Below are positions 1 through 7,159 of a DNA stretch of 14,617 nt, one piece after another. The stretch is from an uncultured Clostridia bacterium (GTDB lineage Bacteria > Bacillota > Clostridia > TANB77 > CAG-508): positions 1 to 14,617 of the forward strand of contig CAKPHJ010000030.1 in assembly GCA_934157205.1 (NCBI GenBank), written 5' to 3'. Position numbers and translations under genes: made by a program. Within the stretch, counting starts at the first letter, position 1. The number at the start of each line of letters is the position of its first letter. The notes under the pieces are model-generated. The model made no database searches. It was not told the DNA's origin and worked only from the letters and a program-made list of their open reading frames with translations.

Positions 1-74
1 AGAAATTCTAACTTATTTTCTGGCACCCTTCCGCTATTCGCGAACTCTTTCCAGAAAATTTCGTAAGAATTTCT
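1..74. repeat. Nested inverted repeat, left copy of terminal direct repeat
   Basis: Two pairs of perfect 9-base complementary arms are nested: 1-9 with 66-74 (AGAAATTCT / AGAATTTCT) and 15-23 with 51-59 (ATTTTCTGG / CCAGAAAAT). They enclose a GC-richer centre (24-50) that contains the palindrome TTCGCGAA at 37-44. Bases 1-69 recur at 14549-14617 with a single difference (A15 versus G14563). The composition of the centre stands out from the AT-rich surroundings. The minus strand is also open through the repeat: one frame, from 143 down to 1, contains FWKEFANSGRVPENK but has no ATG, GTG or TTG start and no ribosome site. The element could therefore be a palindromic dispersed repeat or part of a small repeated gene. 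The window begins exactly at the repeat, so its true left end may lie outside. Confidence 0.8.
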
Positions 75-130
75 AAATTTTTTCCATACACATTCGTCAT
101 TAAATTTTAAAATTATATTTTCAATGTTTT

Positions 131-168
131 TTATATAGTATTTTTAATCCATTACTATATAATTTTTT
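131..168 (+). terminator. Possible plus-strand terminator beside pgsA
   Basis: A 10-bp stem (131-140 with 153-162), a 12-base loop and then six T (163-168). The stem has only one G-C pair, so it would be weak. The T-run is on the plus strand, opposite to pgsA, and overlaps the pgsA stop codon. It would serve a transcript arriving from the left, possibly one crossing the repeat at 1-74. I see no matching terminator for pgsA itself. Confidence 0.35.
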
Positions 169-751
169 AATGTTTTGAATCATCAACTGTTACATCTTTT
201 TTTAAATCTTGTTTATCTATAAATCCTTTTTTGTATAAGTCTTTTATATACATAATTAAAGCAAAAATAGTTGTAATTAAAGCAAAATAATATAAGTAAA
301 GATCTAAATGTTGTAAAAAGCCAGATATTTCAAACTGTTTAAGTAAAAGAGAAACAACAATAGCTATATAAAAAAGCACAGTTGCAAGTTTACCATACCA
401 TTTACTATAAACTACAACATCTTTTCCATAAAGGAAAGAAGCACCACAAATCATAATAAATTCTTTTAGTAATACAATAATTAAAATCCATATAGGAATT
501 ATATGATTTATTACTAAAGAAGTAAGTGTACAAATTTGTGTTAATTTATCTGCAAGTGGATCCATTAATTTTCCAAAATTTGATATAAAATTAAATTTTC
601 GTGCAATAAATCCATCTAAAATATCTGTGATACCAGATATTGTGAAAAATATAAAAGCAAGAATATAATTTCCTGTAAATATATAAGCCACAATAAATGG
701 TATTAATAAAAATCTAATAATAGTTAAAGCGTTTGGTAAATGTTTAAACAT
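167..751 (-). CDS. pgsA: CDP-diacylglycerol--glycerol-3-phosphate 3-phosphatidyltransferase
   Basis: This 194-residue integral membrane enzyme makes phosphatidylglycerophosphate from CDP-diacylglycerol and glycerol-3-phosphate, the committed step to phosphatidylglycerol and cardiolipin. The CDP-alcohol phosphotransferase signature is complete: D43-x2-D46-G47-x2-A50-R51-x8-G60-x3-D64-x3-D68, whose aspartates bind the metals. The N-terminus PNALTIIRFLLIP is typical of PgsA, and several hydrophobic segments follow. The length is normal for the family; the C-terminal tail is hydrophilic and lysine/aspartate-rich. The start is supported by TAGGAG immediately upstream, which overlaps the clpE stop codon. 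Only 9 bases separate the two genes, so pgsA is probably translationally coupled to clpE and made from its promoter. The specific substrate (glycerol-3-phosphate) is inferred from overall similarity; other CDP-alcohol transferases share the signature. Confidence 0.92.
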   Translation of the reverse strand: MFKHLPNALTIIRFLLIPFIVAYIFTGNYILAFIFFTISGITDILDGFIARKFNFISNFGKLMDPLADKLTQICTLTSLVINHIIPIWILIIVLLKEFIMICGASFLYGKDVVVYSKWYGKLATVLFYIAIVVSLLLKQFEISGFLQHLDLYLYYFALITTIFALIMYIKDLYKKGFIDKQDLKKDVTVDDSKH

Positions 752-760
752 AAATTTCTC

Positions 761-3151
761 CTATTTTACTTCAAATTTTAGTTTTGTATTTGATGTAATT
801 TCTTTATCTTCATTTTGATAGTCAATAAAAACTGTTTGACCATCAATAAGTTCACTTTTTAAAATCATTTCAGAAAGTTCATCTTCTACATATCTTTGAA
901 TAGCTCTTCTTAGTGGTCTTGCACCAAATTTCATATTTGTGCCTTTTTCTAATATAAAGTTTTTTGCTGAATCTGAAATATTCATTTTTATGTCTTTATC
1001 ATTTAAAGATTTTAGCGTATCATTTAACATTAAATCTACAATTTTTAATAATTGCTCTTTAGTAAGAGGGTTAAATGAAACAATTTCATCAATTCTGTTT
1101 AAAAATTCGGGTCTAAATGTTTCTTTTAAACTATCTAAAACTTTACTTTTATTAATAGTTTGTCCACCAAAACCTATAGAATTGTTGTTTAAATTTGACC
1201 CAGCATTTGATGTCATTATTATAATGGTATTAGAGAAGTTAACAATATTTCCTTGGCTGTCCGTAAGTTTTCCATCATCTAATACTTGTAATAAAATATT
1301 AAATACATCAGGGTGAGCTTTTTCAATTTCATCTAATAATATTATTGAATATGGTTTTCTTTTTACTTTGTCAGTAAGTTGTCCAGCATCATCATAACCA
1401 ACATAGCCAGGGGGTGCACCTATTAATTTTGATGTTGAATGACTTTCCATGTATTCAGACATATCTACTCTAATTATGGAATCTTCATTTCCAAACATTT
1501 CATATGCTAAAGACTTAGCAAGTTCAGTTTTACCAACACCTGTAGGACCAACAAAAATAAATGAAGGTGGTCTTTTTGTACTTTGTAAACCTGCACGATT
1601 TCTTCTAATTGCTCTTGCAACACTACTTACAGCTTCATCTTGACCTACAATTCTTTTATGTAGGTTTGTTTCTAGGTTAAGAAGCTTTTGAGTTTCTGCT
1701 TCTGTTATTTTTTTAACAGGAATTTTAGTCCAATTTTCTATAACAGCTGCAATATCTTGAATTGTTAATTGCTTTGGTTTCATTTTTTTGTTAAGTTTAT
1801 CAATTTCTTCAATAAGTTGACATTCACGTGTTTTTAAATCAGCAGCTTTTTGATAGTCTTCTGTAGAATCTGCAGCAATAACTTCTTCTTTTTCTGCTTG
1901 AACTTGTGATAATTCTTGTTTTAGCATTTCAAGTTTGTAAAGTTCTTTATTTTCTAAATTTATTCTAGAACAAGCTTCATCTAAAATATCAATAGCTTTG
2001 TCTGGTAAAAATCTGTCATGAATATATTTTTCAGACATAATAACAGCTTGCTTAATAACGTCTGAAGATATTTTAACTTTATGATATTCTTCATAATATT
2101 TTTTTATTCCATCAAGTATATTAATAGAATCATCAATAGAAGGTTCTTCTACTAAAACTTGTTGAAATCTTCTTTCAAGAGCAGAGTCTTTTTCAATGTA
2201 TTTTCTATATTCTTTTAATGTTGTAGTTCCAATTAATTGAATTTCACCATTTGAAAGAGCAGGTTTTAATATGTTGGCAGCATTCATTGAATGTTCACCA
2301 TCTCCTGCACCAATAATATTGTGAATTTCGTCTATAACTAAAATTATATTGCCATATTCTTTACATTCATCTATAATGCCTTTCATTCTGGATTCAAATT
2401 GACCTCTAAACTGAGTTCCAGCTATAACGGCAGTCATGTCTAATAAATAAACTTCCTTATTTAATAATTTTGCTGGTACATTTTGATTAGCAATTTTAAT
2501 TGCAAGCCCTTGAGCAATTGCAGTTTTACCAACACCTGGTTCACCAATTAGGCAAGGATTATTTTTAGAACGTCTATTTAAAATTTGTACAATTCTTTGA
2601 ATTTCTTTATCTCTACCTATTACAATGTCAAGCTCGTTATTTTTAGCTTTATTAGTTAGGTTTGTTCCAAAAGTGTCAAGAAATTTTTTCTTTTTATTTT
2701 GTTTTATATTTTTCTTTTTTTCAACTTTAATCCTTTTTCTAGAATTAGAAGGTTCATCTTGTTCATTTTTATCTTGATTATCTTTTGCTCCAAACATATT
2801 TGAGAACAAAGAACCAAGTGGAATTGCAGTACCTTGAATTCCAGAAGATTCTGGATCATCTACAGAATCTGAAGGTTTTTCAAAAGCTATTGCTCCTTCA
2901 ATATTTTCTAAGTCATCTAAATTTATATTTTCTGCTAAATCTTTAAAAATTGTTTCAAATTCTTTAGTCATATCAGATAGATTTACTTTGTCATGAGAAA
3001 GAATTTTGTTTTGTTGTGACAATGTTTCTGTTGGGTTTATACCCTTTTTCTTAGCACATTCATAACAATAGCCTTCTAAAGATTCTTTTCCATTTTCTAT
3101 TTTTTTATAAAAAAGTATTGCTGGATTTTTATTACATTCTGAACATAACAT
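761..3151 (-). CDS. clpE: ClpE-type ATP-dependent Clp protease ATP-binding subunit
   Basis: A 796-residue HSP100 unfoldase that would feed damaged proteins to ClpP in the cytoplasm. The N-terminus has a four-cysteine zinc finger (C3-x2-C6-x22-C29-x2-C32), the spacing characteristic of ClpE and similar to McsA; the usual ClpC N-domain repeats are absent. A charged, lysine-rich linker (about 122-158) follows. The first AAA+ module has Walker A GEPGVGKT (203-210), Walker B ILVIDE (270-275) and ERRF (326-329). A UVR-like coiled segment lies at about 431-455. The second module has GPTGVGKT (535-542), IILLDE (603-608) and the sensor-2 motif GARPLRR (743-749). An IGF tripeptide (659-661) sits where the ClpP-docking loop is expected. 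The ATG follows GAGGAA at a good distance. B. subtilis ClpE is about 700 residues, so this one is longer, mainly in the linker. clpC-like naming is possible, but the zinc finger favours ClpE. Confidence 0.9.
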   Translation of the reverse strand: MLCSECNKNPAILFYKKIENGKESLEGYCYECAKKKGINPTETLSQQNKILSHDKVNLSDMTKEFETIFKDLAENINLDDLENIEGAIAFEKPSDSVDDPESSGIQGTAIPLGSLFSNMFGAKDNQDKNEQDEPSNSRKRIKVEKKKNIKQNKKKKFLDTFGTNLTNKAKNNELDIVIGRDKEIQRIVQILNRRSKNNPCLIGEPGVGKTAIAQGLAIKIANQNVPAKLLNKEVYLLDMTAVIAGTQFRGQFESRMKGIIDECKEYGNIILVIDEIHNIIGAGDGEHSMNAANILKPALSNGEIQLIGTTTLKEYRKYIEKDSALERRFQQVLVEEPSIDDSINILDGIKKYYEEYHKVKISSDVIKQAVIMSEKYIHDRFLPDKAIDILDEACSRINLENKELYKLEMLKQELSQVQAEKEEVIAADSTEDYQKAADLKTRECQLIEEIDKLNKKMKPKQLTIQDIAAVIENWTKIPVKKITEAETQKLLNLETNLHKRIVGQDEAVSSVARAIRRNRAGLQSTKRPPSFIFVGPTGVGKTELAKSLAYEMFGNEDSIIRVDMSEYMESHSTSKLIGAPPGYVGYDDAGQLTDKVKRKPYSIILLDEIEKAHPDVFNILLQVLDDGKLTDSQGNIVNFSNTIIIMTSNAGSNLNNNSIGFGGQTINKSKVLDSLKETFRPEFLNRIDEIVSFNPLTKEQLLKIVDLMLNDTLKSLNDKDIKMNISDSAKNFILEKGTNMKFGARPLRRAIQRYVEDELSEMILKSELIDGQTVFIDYQNEDKEITSNTKLKFEVK

Positions 3152-3189
3152 ACTTTAAATTCCTCATTTCTTTATAAAATATCTACATT

Positions 3190-3218
3190 ATCATAACTCA
3201 AAAAAAAGAAATAGTCAA
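3190..3218 (-). promoter_or_regulatory. Sigma-A-type promoter for clpE-pgsA
   Basis: Read on the minus strand: TTGACT (3213-3218), exactly 17 bases, then TATGAT (3190-3195), followed by a leader of about 30 bases to the clpE ATG. I saw no CIRCE palindrome and no tandem GTCAAA heptads typical of CtsR, so no stress operator can be supported by eye. Confidence 0.75.
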
Positions 3219-3226
3219 CAAAAATC

Positions 3227-3255
3227 TTGAAAAAATGGCGTGTATATGTTAATAT
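3227..3255 (+). promoter_or_regulatory. Sigma-A-type promoter for the DUF3298-like gene
   Basis: TTGAAA (3227-3232), a 17-base spacer and TAATAT (3250-3255), with TG one base before the -10 (extended -10). It is divergent from the clpE promoter; the two -35 regions lie less than 10 bases apart, so factors bound here could affect both. Confidence 0.65.
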
Positions 3256-3300
3256 TAAGTACAAAATATATAAAAATAATAAAGAACGAAAGGGAATAAA

Positions 3301-4162
3301 ATGAATGTAACATTACCAGAAAAAATGAAGTTTAGTAAAAGGCAAATAATAATTTACACATCAATAATAATATTTTGCATTATATCAATAATAATAGCAT
3401 TTTATGTTCAATTTTATGCAAGAATAGATTATTTAGAGTTATTAGGAATAAAATCAAACGAATATCAAAAGAAGACAACAGACGAAATAGAAACATTAAA
3501 AGCTAATTTTGACAATATTTTTAATAATGGAATATCAAATGTAAGTGAGCAAAATGAAGAAAAAAGAAAAGACAAAGACAAACCAATAATATATACAACA
3601 TTAGAAAAAAAAGAAACCAAACAAAATAATTACGACATAGATGTGCATATACCATATATTAACATAGATAACGAAATAATTGAAAAATACAATAATGAAA
3701 TTGAAAACACATTTATAACAAAAGTAAATAATATATTAAAAGCAGAAAATAAAAACGAAAACTTTACAGTTGAATACACAGCAAATGTAGAATATGACAT
3801 TATTTCAATAATAATAAAAGCAAAACTAAAAGAAGGCTCAAATGCACAAAGAATAATAATACAAACATATAACTATGATTTAAGAAACAATAAAGAAATA
3901 AGCTTAGAAGAAGTATTAAAAATAAAAAATATAGACATAGAAGAAACACGGAAACAATATAAAAAATGAAATAGAAAATGAACAAAAAAAGGTAAATGAC
4001 TTAAAATCTCTTGGATATAATATTTTTAGCAGAAATCCATCAAGTGAAATGTATAAAATAGAAAATTCAAAAATGTTTTATTTAAGTGGAAATGCACTAT
4101 ATGTAATATATGCATATGGAAATGAAACATATACAAGCGAGATGGACATAATAGTTATATAA
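3301..4162 (+). pseudogene. Frameshifted membrane-anchored DUF3298/PdaC-like protein
   Basis: The first frame encodes 222 residues and stops at 3967-3969. A second frame, shifted by one base, continues without a stop from about 3953 to the TAA at 4160-4162 and reads as plausible protein (for example NEIENEQKKVNDLKSLGYN). Removing one base, either from the GG at 3950-3951 or from the A6 run at 3961-3966, joins them into about 286 residues. A single hydrophobic anchor lies at about 14-36, then a polar linker and an extracellular domain. The phrase YNYDLRNNKEISLEEVL resembles the fDlktgK-x-isL-x-dll pattern of DUF3298 domains, often paired with DUF4163 as in PdaC and RsiV; this assignment is from pattern memory. 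The ribosome site is AAAGGGA. The remainder is not visibly decayed, so a recent mutation or a sequencing error is as likely as a long-dead gene. Confidence 0.7.
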
Positions 4163-4183
4163 ATAAAAAGAAATAATAGCATT

Positions 4184-4222
4184 TTAATATACTAGGAAAT
4201 GAGAAAACTCCTAGTATATTAA
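4184..4222. terminator. Long hairpin between convergent genes
   Basis: A perfect 14-bp stem (4184-4197 with 4209-4222) with an 11-base loop, 22 bases after the stop of the broken plus-strand gene. Neither side has a clean T-run, so it may only stabilise 3' ends or assist termination. Confidence 0.5.
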
Positions 4223-4231
4223 GAATGTAAA

Positions 4232-4270
4232 AAAGAAGGTAACTATTTTTATTTTACAGTTACCTTCTTT
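4232..4270 (-). terminator. Rho-independent terminator of htrA
   Basis: A perfect 13-bp stem (4232-4244 with 4258-4270), 13-base loop; on the minus strand the stem ends in CTTC followed by six T, a good intrinsic terminator, about 120 bases after the htrA stop. A further weaker hairpin (4300-4307 with 4320-4327) lies between it and htrA. Confidence 0.75.
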
Positions 4271-4390
4271 GAAAATAAAAGGGGATGTTTTTTTATTTAA
4301 ATCAGTATTTTGTGTTCCTTACTGATTATGTTTATATTTTAACAACCAAATTTGTCCATTGTGTGAATTAAAAGTGAAAAGTTTATTAAT

Positions 4391-5668
4391 TTATGGTTGT
4401 TCACCTAAAGTTAATGTTAATTCTTTTTCTTGACCATTACGGTTTACTTTAATTTTCATTTCATCACCAATTTGATGTTTATTTTTAATTTCATTTAATT
4501 CATCCATTGTTGTAATTTTAGTTCCATCAGCTTCTACAATAACATCACCGATTTTTACACCAGCTTTTTCAGCAGAAGAAAAGTCTTCAATAGATTTAAC
4601 ATAAATTCCTACTTGTAAATTATTAGCTTTTGCTGTTTGTTCATTTAAGTCCATACCAGAAATTCCAATGTAAGGTCTTTTTACTTTGCTATATTGAATT
4701 AATTGTGATGTTATATCTTTAGTAGAGTTTATTGGAATTGCGAATCCCATTCCTTCAATACCTGTACCATATAATTTTAAAGTATTAACACCTATAACTT
4801 TACCTTCACTATTAACTAAAGCACCACCACTGTTTCCAGAGTTAATAGCAGCATCTGTTTGAATTAAAGTGAATTTTTTTCCATCTGAGTCTGTAATTTC
4901 TCTGTTAACGGCACTTATTACACCACAAGTTATACTACTTTGCATATCTAATGGATTACCAACAGCCATTGCAAATTCACCAACTTTTATGCTGTCTGAA
5001 TCTGCAAATTCAGCTTTTGTAAGACCAGTTTTTTCTATTTTTATAACTGCAAGATCGGTTTGTTCGTCTGTTCCAATTATTTTTGCTTCATATTCAGTTT
5101 TGTCATTAAATAGTGTTACTGTAACTTTTGTTGCTTCAGATACTGAATAGTAAGATTCAGAAGAAGAGCTTGCAACAATATGATTATTTGTTAAAATGTA
5201 GCCATCATCACTAATTATTATACCTGAACCACTAGCAGTTGCAGTAGATTGTTGAGTTTGTTTACCAAACATGCTTATTAAAGAATTCACATTATATTCT
5301 ACTTTTATACCAACAATTGAAGGTAGAATTTTATTTGCAGCATATATAGATGTGTCTGAATAATTGGATAATGATGTTTGTGTAACATATCCAGAATTTT
5401 CATTTGATGAGCCTGTAGAAGAATAGTTACTAAAGTTAGAACCAATTAATTTGTTTTTTATAGTTGGAATGCTAAAGCATGTACCAACTACTACTGCACA
5501 ACCTACCATACCACTAACAAATGGTAATAGAACGCTTTTACCAAAACCAGATTTCTTTTTAGTACTTTTTTCTGCAGAGTAAGTATTTTTGTAGTTGTTT
5601 GGATTTTGCACAGTTTTAAATGTTTGAATGTTTTTTTCTTCTTGATTTTTGTTTTCATTTTCTTTCAT
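4391..5668 (-). CDS. htrA: HtrA/DegP-like membrane-anchored serine protease with PDZ domain
   Basis: A 425-residue surface quality-control protease that degrades or refolds misfolded exported proteins. A cytoplasmic, Asn/Lys-rich N-terminus of about 44 residues precedes one membrane anchor (about 45-67), then a Ser/Asn-rich linker. The trypsin-like domain carries the full triad: H163 (TNNHIVA), D205 (QTDLAVI) and S280 (NSGNSGGAL). One PDZ domain follows (about 333-421), beginning near RPYIGISG. The single PDZ and the uncleaved anchor match Gram-positive HtrA/HtrB/YyxA proteins. The start is fixed by AGGAGG placed 9 bases before the ATG. It is a single-gene unit with a long leader upstream and an intrinsic terminator downstream. 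In Bacillus such genes answer to the CssRS two-component system; I see no clear operator here. The symbol is used for the family and does not choose among paralogues. Confidence 0.93.
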   Translation of the reverse strand: MKENENKNQEEKNIQTFKTVQNPNNYKNTYSAEKSTKKKSGFGKSVLLPFVSGMVGCAVVVGTCFSIPTIKNKLIGSNFSNYSSTGSSNENSGYVTQTSLSNYSDTSIYAANKILPSIVGIKVEYNVNSLISMFGKQTQQSTATASGSGIIISDDGYILTNNHIVASSSSESYYSVSEATKVTVTLFNDKTEYEAKIIGTDEQTDLAVIKIEKTGLTKAEFADSDSIKVGEFAMAVGNPLDMQSSITCGVISAVNREITDSDGKKFTLIQTDAAINSGNSGGALVNSEGKVIGVNTLKLYGTGIEGMGFAIPINSTKDITSQLIQYSKVKRPYIGISGMDLNEQTAKANNLQVGIYVKSIEDFSSAEKAGVKIGDVIVEADGTKITTMDELNEIKNKHQIGDEMKIKVNRNGQEKELTLTLGEQP

Positions 5669-5845
5669 TTTAAATTCCTCCTAAAATAATATTATTTATT
5701 CTTTATTTGTTTGTGTTATTAAAAACAAAGACGCGTACTTCAAAATGTTTTGTTAGCCTTTTGAGATTTTCTTTTTTTAGTCGAAAACTTAAATCGGGCA
5801 AAAACAAATGGCAACTTGCGTCACTTTTATTTTATAATACACTGT
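5669..5845 (-). promoter_or_regulatory. Long leader/upstream region of htrA
   Basis: This AT-rich stretch contains GC-richer islands unlike ordinary spacer. GACGC at 5730-5734 can pair with GCGTC at 5818-5822, closing a segment of about 93 bases. GGCAACTTGC (5810-5819) contains the short palindrome GCAA-C-TTGC, and a 22-base motif at 5750-5771 recurs elsewhere in the window. A minus-strand TATTAT-like -10 sits at about 5833-5840, without a convincing -35. I do not recognise a known riboswitch. The function, whether RNA structure or operator, is unknown. Confidence 0.35.
5750..5771 (-). repeat. 22-base imperfect repeat, copy 1
   Basis: On the minus strand it reads GAAAATCTCAAARGGCTA followed by RCAA, with A at both R positions. 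It matches 20 of 22 bases at 12016-12037. It lies in the htrA leader, inside the possible GACGC/GCGTC-closed structure. Confidence 0.55.
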
Positions 5846-5883
5846 AATTGTGAATTTTGTGTGAAAAAACTGTAATAAATATA

Positions 5884-5912
5884 TTGAAAAAAAAATAATA
5901 AAACTGTATAAT
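5884..5912 (+). promoter_or_regulatory. Promoter for the pilin-like gene
   Basis: TTGAAA (5884-5889), 17-base spacer, perfect TATAAT (5907-5912), about 30 bases of leader, then AGGAAAGTGA before the ATG. It probably drives at least the pilin-like gene and rnhB. Confidence 0.75.
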
Positions 5913-5949
5913 ATTGTGGAATAATATTTATAGATAGGAAAGTGAAATA

Positions 5950-6456
5950 ATGAACAAAAAAGAAAATGGTGTAACACTTGTTGCATTAACAGTAATGATA
6001 ATTTTAATGTTAATAATAGCAGGAATAACAATATATAACGGAAAAGAAAGCATAAAACAAGCAAAATTGGAAGAATTAAGAACAAACATGTTATTAATAG
6101 AAGCAAAAGCAAAAGAATGTGTTGAAGATGCAAACTTTAAAATAGGAATAAACGAAACTGACACAGAAAAAATAGCAAATGTTAGAAAAGAAGTATATGA
6201 AGGAATAGGTTTAGTGGCAGTAACAGACACACAAAAAACTATTCCATCATTACCAAGTGGAATATCAAGTAAAGAAACATTATATTGGGTTACTGAAGAA
6301 ACTCTTAAAAATTGGGGACTTAACCATATTAAACTAGACGAAGATGAAGCCTATTTTGTAGACTTTAATGAAAAAAATGTTACTGTAGAAATATATAATA
6401 ATATGGGGTACAATGGAAAATATTCTTTAACAGATATAAACCAAATAGATGAATAG
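5950..6456 (+). CDS. Pilin-like protein with prepilin-type leader
   Basis: A 168-residue protein with a short basic leader ending in glycine, MNKKENG, then VTLVALTVMIILMLIIAG, the class III (type IV prepilin) layout expected to be cut after G7 by a prepilin peptidase. After the hydrophobic stalk comes an amphipathic helix (about 32-60) and a soluble domain. A middle segment, YWVTEETLKNWGL followed by AYFVDF, resembles a small domain I associate with pilin-like proteins of uncultured Clostridia; this is from pattern memory. The residue at mature position 5, normally Glu in major pilins and important for assembly, is Ala (A12). The protein is therefore more likely a minor pilin, pseudopilin or surface-anchored protein than a main fibre subunit. 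No assembly ATPase, peptidase or other pilin gene is in view. rnhB begins only 8 bases after its stop, so they probably share a transcript. The exact role is unknown. Confidence 0.72.
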   Translation: MNKKENGVTLVALTVMIILMLIIAGITIYNGKESIKQAKLEELRTNMLLIEAKAKECVEDANFKIGINETDTEKIANVRKEVYEGIGLVAVTDTQKTIPSLPSGISSKETLYWVTEETLKNWGLNHIKLDEDEAYFVDFNEKNVTVEIYNNMGYNGKYSLTDINQIDE

Positions 6457-6464
6457 GAAAGAAA

Positions 6465-7109
6465 GTGATAAAATTGAAAGAAAAAGAAATAGAAAGACTC
6501 ACAAAATTAAAAGAAATAGAAAAAGAATTATATGAAAAAGGTTTTAACAACATATGTGGAATAGATGAAGCAGGTAGGGGGCCTTTAGCAGGACCAGTTG
6601 TTGTTGCTGGTGTTATAATGCCAAAAGATTCTTTTATAGAAGGCGTAAATGATTCTAAAAAAGTATCTGAAAAGAAAAGAGAAAAATTATATGACATTAT
6701 ATTAAACGAAGCAATAAGTTATTCTGTAGCAATTATTGGACATGATGTAATAGATGAAATAAACATATTAAATGCTACAAAACAAGGGGTAACTCAAGTT
6801 GTAGAAGGATTAGATATAAAACCAGATCTAATATTAGTTGATGCTTTAACACATATTAATACAAAAGGAATACCATATGATTCAATAATAAAAGGAGATG
6901 CAAAATGTTATAATATTTCAGCAGCATCAATAATTGCAAAAGTTACTAGGGACAGAATAATGAGAGAATGGGACGAAATATATCCACAATATGGCTTTAT
7001 TAATCATAAAGGATATGGAACTGCAAAACACATTCAAGCAATTAAAGAATATGGACTATGTCCAATACATAGAAAAAGTTTTACTAAAAATTTTGTTAAC
7101 ACAAAATAA
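6465..7109 (+). CDS. rnhB: Ribonuclease HII
   Basis: Ribonuclease HII cuts RNA in RNA-DNA hybrids and removes ribonucleotides misincorporated into DNA, in the cytoplasm and metal-dependent. The core motifs are present: D34-E35 in GIDEAGRGPLAGP, D126 in LILVDAL, and D163 at the end of ASIIAKVTRD, together the expected four acidic catalytic residues. GHKGYGT-like sequence (HKGYGTAKH, 181-189) follows as usual. An N-terminal extension of about 28 charged residues precedes the domain, as in several Firmicutes. The start is uncertain: GTG at 6465 gives the longest form, but the sequence GAAAGTGA (6461-6468) looks like the Shine-Dalgarno itself, as in the upstream gene (AGGAAAGTGA, then 4 bases, then ATG). 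That favours TTG at 6474, which would shorten the protein by three residues. The function is certain either way. Confidence 0.93.
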   Translation: MIKLKEKEIERLTKLKEIEKELYEKGFNNICGIDEAGRGPLAGPVVVAGVIMPKDSFIEGVNDSKKVSEKKREKLYDIILNEAISYSVAIIGHDVIDEINILNATKQGVTQVVEGLDIKPDLILVDALTHINTKGIPYDSIIKGDAKCYNISAASIIAKVTRDRIMREWDEIYPQYGFINHKGYGTAKHIQAIKEYGLCPIHRKSFTKNFVNTK

Positions 7110-7159
7110 AAAATCACTATTTCTATTCAAAGATAAACAATAATAATAGGAGAAAATAT

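Noticed and set aside
35..104. Small minus-strand ORF with an ATG (reads MTNVYGKNLE) crossing the left repeat
   Set aside because: No Shine-Dalgarno upstream, and it stops inside the repeat in a different frame from the better one; probably chance.
939..1316. Plus-strand open frame inside clpE
   Set aside because: Antisense shadow of a strongly conserved AAA+ domain, with no ribosome site.
3152..3300. CIRCE or CtsR operator ahead of clpE
   Set aside because: Only one GTCAA-like half site is present and it is part of the -35 box; no palindrome or tandem heptads.
5725..5825. Cyclic-di-GMP (GEMM) or c-di-AMP riboswitch upstream of htrA
   Set aside because: GACGCAAG recalls part of GEMM, but the remaining conserved blocks and the tetraloop-receptor are missing.
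5789..6133. Minus-strand open frame, very Leu-rich, opposite the pilin-like gene
   Set aside because: Repetitive Leu/Phe translation of A/T-rich antisense sequence; it overlaps a well-supported promoter and gene.
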